NCBI GenBank assembly: GCA_023634235.1
Contig: JAMKCF010000007.1
Span: 7,139,630 to 7,203,629 of the forward strand
DNA from: Pisaster brevispinus
Lineage: Eukaryota; Echinodermata; Asteroidea; Forcipulatida; Asteriidae
DNA length: 64,000 nt
Direction: 5' to 3'
The position numbers and the translations under genes are program-made. Of the stretch, positions 25,901 through 37,900 are shown in pieces (the stretch's first letter is position 1; every line of letters starts with the position of its first letter). The notes beneath the pieces were generated by a model that made no database searches, was not told the origin of the DNA, and saw only the letters and a program-made list of their open reading frames with translations.

Positions 25901-28900
25901 TGTGGGCGGGAGAGAAAAATCTACGTACTCAGGTAGGGAATAAAAACCCAATCCACAGGTCAGGTTAAGGGACTTATTTTATAGAGCTGCTTAATGACAG
26001 ATTTTGTGCGATTTCCATTTCTTAGAGTCGTTAACCAAAAGCACTGGAAAAGGCATGCTAACCTTCAGTCGCTTACCGTAAAAGCAATTGAATGTCCTAT
26101 CAATGAAAATACATGGTGAACTGGCCACCTAATTTTCTTGCTAACCTGCGAAATATATTTATTAGCTATAGTTAACACGAAAAAACTTGATTACAGTAAA
26201 GCAGTGCTATGAAATTGGGCCCTGCTCTCATGAAGGAATTCATACCTTGGTCTACAGAGGACTTGCCAAGAATTGATGGGGGAGGACTTTGGGGTTGAGG
26301 AGGAACAGAAACTCACCTTTGGGTGTAGCTGATGACGATGTGTCCATGGATGAATCACCGTCGGACATTGCATGATCTGACTGACTATTCCCACGTGATG
26401 AGAATGCAAACTCAACAGTAGGAAGCTTTAACAGACACTCAACCTGCCATAATAAAACAGAGCAGCTTCAACATTAGTTTATTCTGTCAGATTCTTGGGA
26501 GGAAAAAAACACAGTAAAATACAACCAATAGACTGTGCAAGTTTTACGCGTATCAAAAACGAGAAAACAACTCCAACTACAATTTCTATATCAAATTTTT
26601 ATTTTAAAATTATGTTTATACATAATTCTTGACAACAAAAATACACAGAGCAATTTGTTATAAACAAACTTTCAATTTTTATAAAATACAAATAATTTGT
26701 TAAAATAAATACTAAAAGCAATATTAAAATTTGGGACTCGCGCCCAAAATCTTGTGAACATCACATAGGTTTAATGATATAATGAACGGCAGTTGCACAA
26801 TAGACCGTGCAAGTCTCGCGATGATAAGGTCACGATTGAGCTCCTCAGCTATGCGAGATTAACGTGGGTGCATTTTTGTGTGATTTTAATTTCTTTCACA
26901 TCAATTTTGTCCACCCCAAAACACATGGTGAATTGATTACATTTAAAATTACCAATGTAATAAATAAAATTAAAATAAAATATGGAAATGTTTGGCTCGA
27001 ACTATCAAGTTGCGAATTTACGCGAACTATATAAGAACTGATTATTATTACTATTGCACCCCCGGCGTGTTTCATTGATTTGATTCTGAAGTATGGAAGT
27101 AGAACAAAAAGGAAACTTGTGAGCTGGTAAACTATGGTTATTACAACGTTCTCTTCAAGTCATCAGATAAAAGAATGGCTTGAAAGGAATATGGAGTGCC
27201 AACTGACCAGTTCTCTACCTCCAGGATGTTGTATAACTTGTATACAATATAACTGGCATGAAACAGTGGTCATCAAGATGAAACAAAACATAACAAAAGA
27301 GGGGAGTGATACAAACCCATGGCCTCAACACTAAGAAACTCTCAAGAAGTACACAACTTACCAATAGAGACAGGCAGGAATATTATACAAATATTAAATG
27401 CAAAATCCTGATTAATAACAATACAAACAAGACTTAATAGGTTAATGCTATGTATGACAGTCTGCACGTTGAATCTAACAAAAGAGGGTGGCAATATAAA
27501 CCCTGCCTCTACATTAAGAAACTCTAAAAACACGAAAGAAGTACACAAACTTACCTTTGATACAGGCAGACAACTAAGGCAAATGACGGAGGGGCGTAGG
27601 CACACATACACAACAACATCCACAGGGAACGTACTAGAGTCCATAGTAGAAGATGACACCAGTGAGTTTGCTGATATTCCAATATCCTCTACGCTACTCT
27701 TGATATCTAGTAATAAACCACAAGGGAAACTGACTGGGTAATTTTTTTTTTAATATTTGGGTTTGAACAAAGAAAAAATGACTGGAGCGGGACTTGAACC
27801 AACGACCTCCGGATTAACGTACAGGCACTCTACCAACTGAGCTATCCAGCCCTATGTTGGTGGTCTCCCTATTAGTCAATATCTTTGTTCGGGGGTGCCA
27901 GTCAGAAGCCATTCAACCGTTAGCTGCCTTGTAGCCAGGGATCACACCCAAGTTTACGATACAACCTGGGAAGCGGCAGCCAAGGGATCACTGTTAGGTT
28001 TAATAGTAAACACAAAGGCAGGAATATTATACAAATGTTGAAAGCGACATCTCTGGATGTAAAATGAACGTCAAATCTAAGGTTGATGGAGGTCCACTGC
28101 AGGATGTACAGTTCGCTTTCCTGTAGGATTTTTTTCTTTGCTTTAGATGATTCTGACATAGACGCAGAGGTGTCCAGAATCTAGATCGAACTGTTTGCAC
28201 TATAGTGTATTGGTACGTTATTTGTATAGTCTTGAGAAAAGACGACTTGACAAGCTTGACACTATGACGCGCTGTAAAAAAGAAGGGCGTTTTTTGTGTG
28301 CACACTTGGGACGTGCATTACGAAGAGAGGTGCTTTGTTTTTGCTGTTCAGCAGAGTTGCTTGCACATGTGCATTTAAATCCATTTGTAAGTACCGGAGG
28401 TGACGCATTTTATACAAATATTAAATGCAAGATCCTGATTAATAACACCACAAACAAGATTTCATAGGTTAATGCGATGTAGGACAGTCTGCACGCTGAT
28501 AGCCACCAGGCGTTTTGTGAAGTACAAGACAAGACTAGACAAGACAATATGTGGGTGCACTGTCGCAGAATCTAATCACGAGGTAAAATCTTGACTTTGC
28601 CTCGTGGAAATGGTAAAGCCAGATTTCACCGAGTGAAATTGTGCGACAACGCACGAACAAAATGCATTTAGTATTTATTTAACTCACAAATAGATCCTTG
28701 TCATTTGAAAATGTTTAACAACGAACACAAAAAAGACACAGATTCTCGCTCACCCACACTCTGAAAACTCTTTTAAAAACCTTCTAAATAACGTGGAGGA
28801 CTATGTGAAGAAACTAACGTTGTCTGCCGTGACACAAATTTGCCTTGTTTGGACGAATGAGCTGGAACGTTTGTTTTGCGAACAGAGCTGAGAATTGAGC

Positions 28901-31900
28901 ATTGAAATTCAATATACCCGTCCTATTATTTATTTCCATATACATCAGTTACAACGGTCTAACGTCGTGGCAGTAAATACATGGAAAAATAAAGGATGAC
29001 ATGTCAGGCGTGTTCCACCAATCAAACGACAGGAATCTTTTGTGATTTATATAATACTGATCATAACCTTTATGTAACCAGAAAATGAACCAAACACAAC
29101 AACTTTTATCGTTGAGAGTTGAATTCAGTTTACTCTAACACCATGTGTATACATCTATTTTCCTGTGTAGATTTGTTTTTTTGTGAACTTGTCTTGCTAT
29201 TTATTCTACTGCCGCGGAGTAAATTTTCGGAATTCGGAAGACTACTTAGTTTATTAAGGAAATTCCAAAAAAAGCAAAGACATGTTGTAGCTAACTGCCT
29301 TTGAATAAAATAAAAAAATTCTTTTTTGAAAGTGGTATTATTCTTACCAGTTGCTTGTGTTGTACTCAAGGAGGTCGGGACAGTCTCGAGAGCCTCCTCC
29401 AAGAAATCAAGTAGAGCTAATGAGACAACCACCTCCTGTAAAATAAAAAAGGAAATAATTGACTTCGTTAAACATGAGAAAATAGAATCAGCTGTTGCCC
29501 CTCCCCCCTTTGCCTCCATCTTCTTTGTTCAGCCCTTGCTTTTTATGTGTGCTTTCTGTCTCTCTCTCTCTCTTTTCATCTATTTCCACTTGACTGCTTC
29601 AGTTACACCTGTATACCTGTTTATGTGTGTTGTGTTGTCATTTAGCCATTGAAAAAAAGACTCTACTAGAGTCCAAACATCAGCCCATCAATTATCTTTG
29701 AATTTAAACATATTAGAGTGTATACGTAGGTTTGACAATTAACTGGGGCAACTCAAACCTTACTATGGAAATTTTAATTTTTCCGAAAAAAAATGTACCC
29801 TTAGAGGTACTGATGAAAATTATAGCGAGCCACAGTGGTGAGAGGAGGTTGCTTTAGGCTCAAGGAACCCTGCCAGAGACTATTATTGTTATTAGTACCT
29901 TAGGGGGCGAGGTGAGCATGAACCAAGTGTACAGCACAGCCTGCTTTGCATTGGGCTGCGACTTCTTATCGATGCTGCCATCTGTTGACGAGGTGTCTGC
30001 GCCGCTCTGCTGGGTGTCCTTCTCACGCTCTGAGTCATTGGTACGCGTCGTGTTGTTACTCGTGGATGACTCGTAGTGCAACTGTGTACACAGTAACCAA
30101 AGGACAAAATATGAATGATTGGAATCTTAAAAAGTAAAAGTTTTTTAGTTGGTATAATAGATGTAATATTTGCATCGGGATGAAAATTTTTAATTTGGTT
30201 TTTCCCTTACTCTGATGTGTATTAAGTACTGTATGCTTAGTGCTTTCCCGAGCTGTGTGAAAAAAAATTCCACAGGCAATCACTCGGGTGGGTATAACTT
30301 GGTATAAGGTTACTATTGATTGTGATCCGTCAACATTTCTGTCCGAATTGGTATTATTATTATTATAATTATTATCATATATTACTTGTAATGAAACCAA
30401 GGGTGCCTCTTAAGTGAACTTAATCACTGTAGCTCCCAAGCCTGGGGAACCTTTCAAATAAAGGTTCTTGCTGTGTGAACCAGACACACTGGGGTTAACC
30501 CCTACTCTTCCAAGATAAGTGTTCTGGGTTCTTTTATGTGCACTACCAATCCTACTACAAGAAACCTCTGGCTTAATGTCATATCCGAAGCACAAAACAA
30601 TTATGATGAAGTACCTTGCTCCGGGACCGGGACTCGAACCAACACTCTGCTGATTTGAGTCCGGTGCTCTTAACCACTCGGCCTCAACACGCCACAGTGT
30701 AATCTTAGAAAGAAACTGTCTAAGTCATTGCAAGAAAGCTCCATTCAAGAATTTCTGAGTTTTGGCCACAAAACTTGGAAACTATTCATCCTTTTCACCA
30801 ATTAGGTGCATTTAAATTGAATTGAATGGAAGAGCAGTTAGTCTGCCTGGGGCAGTAAGCAGCCCTACTGGTTTGTGCATGATCCAATTATGTCCACTGT
30901 TTGGAAGAGGAATTACAGGGACATAACAGGTGTGAGCTGTCAGACTAAAAGTATGTTTCATTTGAGCCTCTTTCTTTAATGGAGCTTTCCCGTAATGTAT
31001 TGGAAACTGTCTAAACAAGGCAAGACAATATATCTGATTTTCAAACCCTAATAAATTAGTGTATTACCTTGACATCAAACGAAGGCAGATAGAACATGGA
31101 CTGCTTAGAGGGTGAAGTCAGGTGGGTCTTGGGGTCAGGCAGGCCGGATGGATGGTGTCGTTGCATCCCATGACGTCCAGAATGACCCGAGATGATGTCG
31201 TCAAATAGGCCAGGAGGCCGATGCACATCGCTGGTATGCCTATAACAACAACAAAAACATTAAGGTGTGTACAAAATTATTTCAAGTTTTGGGGCACTAG
31301 CCGATTTGGGGATTGGATTTGAATGATATCTGGCACAATTCCTTACTTGGTCATAAGTGAATGCTCAATTTGAATTCCTTAGTCTAAAACCATCTCACCT
31401 CCTTAGGAGTCACCAAGCAAAAAGGCAAACATCTTGCTAATCATTCACGTCAACAATTTTTTCCTCGAAGGTGAATGTACTTACTAAAAAACCCAGAGAC
31501 TTGTCCCAAAAGATTGAGTAGCACTTACTCACAGGAAGCTTCTCAGTGGTTGGGTTGGCATAGTAGTATCTTTCCTCGCCTTCTACCTCTAGGACCCTGG
31601 TTCGAATCCTGCCGGGGGTGCTATGTGAATTGGGTTCTCAGTCCCTACCTAATAGCTTTTCAGTGGAATAATTCTCTGGGGTTTTCCTCCCACATTTAAA
31701 ACTGAAACTTCCTTCCTTAGTGATTAAGTTCGCTATTCTGAGAATCCTTGGCTTCAAAACCAGAAATAATACATAAATAAATACTCGATATGACTCACCC
31801 CATGATAGAAGCTTCCTCTTGCTCTTGCTGGCTGTGGCAGTTTAACACCAGCATGCCGCTGTCGATGTTAAACTTGACATCCAGCTCAAAGTCCACGGAC

Positions 31901-34900
31901 GGCTGCTCCACCTTGGTAGAGTGGGCTGGCGAGACAGGGGGCTGGTCCCCTAGGAGATTGGATCTGCCTCTACGATGGCCACTGGCAGATCTGGATCTAG
32001 GCCTGTGGATAGTGTATAAAGTCATAACAAATTTAACATATCTAGAAAGAAGAAAAAAATGACAATATGATCATTTTAAAATCCTAAATGGTCATGTAAC
32101 AGTGTGTTAAAACTACATACCACAAAAAGACTGCCAGCATTAGGGCTTGATATTCAGTTGCTAGAGCGCAAGCAAAATCAAGAGGATGCTTGTTCAAATC
32201 CCATTCTAGTTAAGTTTTCTCTGTTTAACCAAAACAAAAATAGTCAGGCAGATTATGACCATATATTGGAATGGACGTGGACAAAAGCACATAATTTCTA
32301 AATCTATGACTCCAAGTGGATTTTGAACCAAACAGTTCCCACGATGTTCAATAAAACTGATCTGTTTATCAAAGATTTAAAGAGAACAAGGTGCCAACAA
32401 TATCTCTCACAGGATATTTTAGCTGGTAACCTATTTTATTTCCCAGAGAATATTTTCCATGCTGGAAAATGTCCACGCATCTATAGGTCCAGTTTATCTG
32501 TTTACATGCGATGAAGCACAGCCCTTAGCAATACCTGGAGCAACAGTCGTAGCCACCAGTTCAGAAATGACCCAAATAAAATTTTAAAATGTTTTTTACC
32601 AGTTTTGGGTAGTCTGTGATGAAGTGGTTGTGTCCTCATCATGCTCTGACCCCTCACTCCCGCTGTCCATCTCCTCCGGTACGACCGACGACGAGTGTAA
32701 CTGAAGCAGCCTCCGACGAGTCCGGCTGCCCGCCGCCAGCGCCAGGTCCCTGTCTGTGTCCATCGGGTCGCTTATGGTCGTGTTGAGCTCCGCGTACTCA
32801 GGGCTGCCGAGGCGGCGTCGGGGCTCTGTCTGCACACTGATGAAAGGCGGGAGCTCGTCCAGGGGGCTCGGTGTGGTCCGGGGGATGTTGAAGGTGACGT
32901 GAGAGGCTGTCTGGTGAGGGGTGTATTCAGAGATTGCCGGAGGACGCTTCCCAAGTGGCGTCTTGTAACCGACCCTGTTGATGAAAACACAAGAAAAAAG
33001 ATAATCAGAAAAGCAATATCAAATCAAGGTTGGCTCATGGTGAAGAACAGTGTCACTGCAAAACACTCAGATTCAAAAGATTTTCATTGCATCACAAGGT
33101 CACAATGTAACAAGGTCATCACTCTACTTTTGAAAAAAAAAAAGAACCTTTGCGTCACGCTAATAAATAAGCATAGTTTGGAGAAATGAATAGTCTCACT
33201 TATAAGTCAGTACTTAGTTTACCAAAACCCATGGGAACCCAATGGACACCCAAACTTACGTGTTAAGAAAACACATTCTTGAAGTAATTTTATTTATTGG
33301 TTTTACCTTACAGTGACATGTGATTAGCCTTGCTCAAGGCTCATTACACAAGCATGCCTGTTTGACCACCCTACTAGCCGCGCAGCAAGAACCCGGCATT
33401 CTAGAACTGCAAAGCATACAATGCAGTAGAAATAACATGTGCAAGAACTGCATATCGAAGGGTCGAAGTAGTTTTTTTTCACCGCAGCGGCTGGTGAATT
33501 CAGTCATGCAGCGCAAAACAGCTTCCATGAATACTGCAATCACCTTGAACAAGACTGATGTGTGATAAGCACTGTTCAGAACTCAGTTTATTTCAAGTAC
33601 TGTGGACACAATCCACAGGCTACTTGCATGGGATTCGAACCAACAACATCTGCATTCTAGAGCAGATGTCTAAACCACTAGACCACCTGGTGCCTGCCCA
33701 GAGACGAGAGGACAGTTCGTAATTAGCAATGGCAACCACCAATATAATGGAAAAGCACTGAGTATACAGCACTCAACACACATTGTCGTTTAGGTAAAAA
33801 CCAAAATAATACTAGAAGTATTCCGCCGTTTCATGAAGTCTACAATGATGGCAATATTAATAAGATGCTTTTCTTAACGATGAATGTCTCTTACGAATTA
33901 GGGATCTGTAACAAGGCATCAGGGCTCAATTTCATAGAGCTGCTCAACAGTTTTCTGCTTAGCAGAAATGAGCAGGATACCAGTCACAAATTGTACATGT
34001 GTCATGGTAGTTTGGCTGGTGACCTTATTCTGGTAAGCATAATGTTGATGTGCTTAGCTCCTTTTTGTGCTTAAGCAGCTCTATGAAATTGGGCCCTGGC
34101 GAGAGTGAGGCACACATTTCCTGGCTTCCAGTCACAGCCAAACCTCATGGATTAGACATAAGTCTTTCTATGGCCGTGTCCGAAACGGCGACTTCGGCTA
34201 CAGCTACGGCTAGATCGCGTGCGTCTGCCTATTCTTCAACATTGGCAGACGCGCTGATCTAGCTGTAGCTGTAGCCGAAGTTGCCGTTTCGGACACGGCC
34301 TAACATTAGTGCAGGTAAGTGGCTCTCTAAAAAGCTACTTGTAGTCTGGTTCCTTGACACACTGTACAAGCTTCACACTTCTAAATGTACACATACAAAT
34401 CAGTGTAGTAATGATTGCATAGTAATCTAGTAAGCGAGAGATTCTAACTACAAGGCCTCAAAGCAACACCAAATAGTGCTGACATACTAGAGTAAGGTGA
34501 AAATGCAGTGTCATACGAATTTCCGTTCCACTGGACAAAGGTACAGCCATACAGCACAGATATTTCCCGATAGACGCCATTTACTGGTAGCTTTGGTTTT
34601 TGTTTTGGGATGGATCAAGTGTTCTCATATTTTTACGCATCTAAAGTGGTTAACCGACCAATCATGTAAGGGATGGATCAAACTCACCCAAGCTGCAGCC
34701 CCAAGAGCTTGAGCCCCAAGCTAGAGCCAGAGCCCAAGCTAGAGCCGGAGCCCAAGCCAGAGCCGGAACCCAAGCCAGAGCCGGAGCCCAAGCCAGAGCC
34801 GGAGCCCAAGCCAGAGCTGGAGCCCAAGCCAGAGCTGGAGCCCAAGCTAGAGCCGGAACCCAAGCCAGAGCCGGAGCCCAAGCTAGAGCCGGAACCCAAG

Positions 34901-37900
34901 CCAGAGCTGGAGCCCAAGCCAGAGCTTGAGCCCAAACCAGAGCTGGAGCCAAAGCTAGAGCCGGAGCCCAAGCCAGAGCCAGAGCCAAAGCCACAACCCA
35001 GGCCTAGGTTTGAAAAAGGCCTCCTAGGTCTAATGGTTATAGGTATGCCCAATGGTAGCTTGAAATCATTCCCTCGTTTTAACCATCAGGACCCAATTTC
35101 ATGAAGCTGCTTAAGCAGAGAATAATGCTTAACAATCTTCTGCTTAGCAAAAATGTGCAGGACACCAGTCACAAATTGCACATCTACACTAGGACTTGAT
35201 AAAAACAAAAGCAAAAATAAAAGGAATAAAATTAACAATGAATGTTGGTTCAGTCAATTAGTCAACAAAATCTACCAACGGAAAATAAAATGATTAATGC
35301 AATGTGTGGATCAATTAATAATGTTACACTATTTTTAAATGGTATCCTGCTGTGGATTGATTAATAATGTTACACTATTTTGTAAGTGGTATCCTGTTCT
35401 GAACAACATATCTTTAATTACCACGCACGTCCCATGCAGCTACTGTCTGCACATGGTCTGCCAAATTTGAAAGTCAAATTACACGTAAAGATACTGTGCA
35501 TGTCTAACCCCTCATGCACTGCTCAGTATCACACATGGAATCCGACTCCCGAAATGGCGCTACCGAGATTTTTTGTGGGTGATGATGTCCCGAGAATTGG
35601 ATCACTAAACCAAACAACCAGGGCCAAAAATCATAAAGCCGTTAAGCAGAAAATACTGCTTAGCAATTTTCTATGCTAAGCTAAAAATGAGTGGGGCACC
35701 AGTCACAACAATGTAAACTTTATGGAATTTTGGCTGGTAACCCGTTTCTACTCAGCAATAATTGTCTGTGCTTAGCAAGTTTTTGTGCTTACAGGTTTTA
35801 TGAAATTGGGCCCAGGGCTTAAATTTATAGAGGTGCTTAAGCCCAAAAAGTAGCTAAGTCCAAAAAAAAACGATTCTTACAATTTTTCTAAGATGATTAT
35901 TTTCGTTGTTGAAAGGATTTATAAGGTAGATAATGAGTCAACCATTAACCAGTGAAATTCTCTAATAAGAAAGGTAACTCTACTGTTTCAGTTTCACTCT
36001 AGGAATCATTCAATATGCTGTTCTGCATTTTGATAGTCATCCACTTTCAAAATTTGGCTTGAACAAAGACAAATTTACAAGAGCAGGACTTGAACCTGCA
36101 ACCTCCGGATAACGTAACTTCAAAAGAAATAAATCAAGTGCTCAGAACCAGTGAGTACAAGGTAAGGTATAGGCTAAAACAGAGTGATATTTTTGTGCAA
36201 ACCCTAATTTACCTATATACTGCATAATAGTGTATGGCAAAAGAATACAAGAGTTTGCTGATCTTGAGGTTCCCATGCAAACGCTTGCACTGAATCCCAC
36301 AGATATTTCCCGCTCAAATAATGAAGTGTGCAAGAAATTGTCACAAAGCTGAGTTGCAAAATCTAAATATGTATGGTGCATGAATGTGCACAAAATACTC
36401 AAAAAGGTGTGTGACTCCGTCAGAGAATCTACCACTCATGGATGTACATGAATTTTCATCCGTTGGACTGAACACGAGGGTATGTTTTAGTTGCCTTCAC
36501 AAGAAGAGTTGGCTGGACAAATCAAACCCTGCCACAGTCAGACTGTAGGATCAAACCAGGTCAAGTCTGCATCCGTGAAAGAGGTGACGTTATTAATGTC
36601 AATAGCTGGTTAAGGGAAGGTACAGCAAAGGTAACAGGAAAGTGAATCTCATCCCATCTTTAAATTTTAGCCACGAAGGTCTTTGCCTTTTTGTCAACCA
36701 ACATTTTGAAAAAAGAAAAGAAAAAAGAACAGATTTTCCTTCTCTAGTGAGGTTTGCAGTGACACCATTCTCATTAACCTCTCAATAATCTCTAAGAGTT
36801 GATTAACATAACCCAGTATTCTCCCAAAGACGATCAGAGCTAACTGATCGAAACGTTGAGTTGTCAAACCAACAGTTCTTTCCAGAACCACCGCTACTCA
36901 TAAATAGAGTTTTATGCACATGGTGTCACTGCAAAATTCATTAGACTATATTCCCTACAAAGTTTCAAATCTTACAGACGTTCCTTAGTGAGTTTTTAAA
37001 AAAGAAACTGTGGCCTATTTCCACCAGTGGCGAGAGTCATTGCTGACCCAAATGTCTGAAACTGGGATCTACGTTTTAGGAGGGTATGTTGAAACGAAAA
37101 CTACCCTCAGCGCTAGAGGAGCAGATCAATGAGAATGATTTCTTCAAAATGGGTAGACTTGGTGCAAGATGTTGTTCGTTATCACTTGACTATCGTGATT
37201 CCTGGCTATCCGCATAGTCTAAGTAATACACGAACCATCAAATGATAGTGGGTGCTGTTACAAAAACTGCCTGGTTTGTGGCTTCTAGCAAACGCCCTCT
37301 ATCATTGAAAAAGTCATTCCATGTATGCAGTGTTGAGTCACTAACAACAACACATAAGAACATCTTGCACCAAGACTAAAAAATGTGAAGAAAACCGTTC
37401 CTTTTTTTCACGAAAGAGGCATAAAAAAATTCTGGATTCAGATGAAAGCCTGAAGTTTCTCATCCCCGCTCTGCTAAGCAAAAACTCTCTTTGCTTAGTA
37501 ATCAATTTAATCACTAAAGCAGATGCACCAGGTTGAACAAAAGTAGCTTTTCAAAATATCTTCACAACATTTTCTTTGTTTTCAGCTTTCCTTGTACATC
37601 ATTCCAAAAACCAATGCTGTACCTCTCCTTTTAAAGTGAGTGCTTTTATTTTATTAGAAGCAGATGTAGAAAATATTAGAAAAGGGAAAAGAAGAAAAAC
37701 AAAAGGTGAGTAAAATGTTTCGGATGGGATCATACATCGGTAGGCTTCGTAAGAATGTTCGTTGTCCTGCAGCCTGCTGATCGGCACTATCGACGGAGAC
37801 TGCCCTCTGTCGGAAATTTAACCTAGATGCGTAAACAAAATGGTTAGGAGCTCTATGAAAAAAAATTTGAAGGGTGAGAAATGCATTCAGAAGTTCACAT

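Noticed and set aside
29130..29347. Extension of the exon 27 frame into a longer minus-strand protein
   Set aside because: It runs past a clean GTAAGA donor; phase to exon 28 requires splicing at 29348.
34673..35104. Long Pro/Glu/Lys frame on plus and Gly/Ser and Ala/Leu frames on minus
   Set aside because: All come from one 18-bp minisatellite; no codon bias, splice partners or neighbours support a protein.
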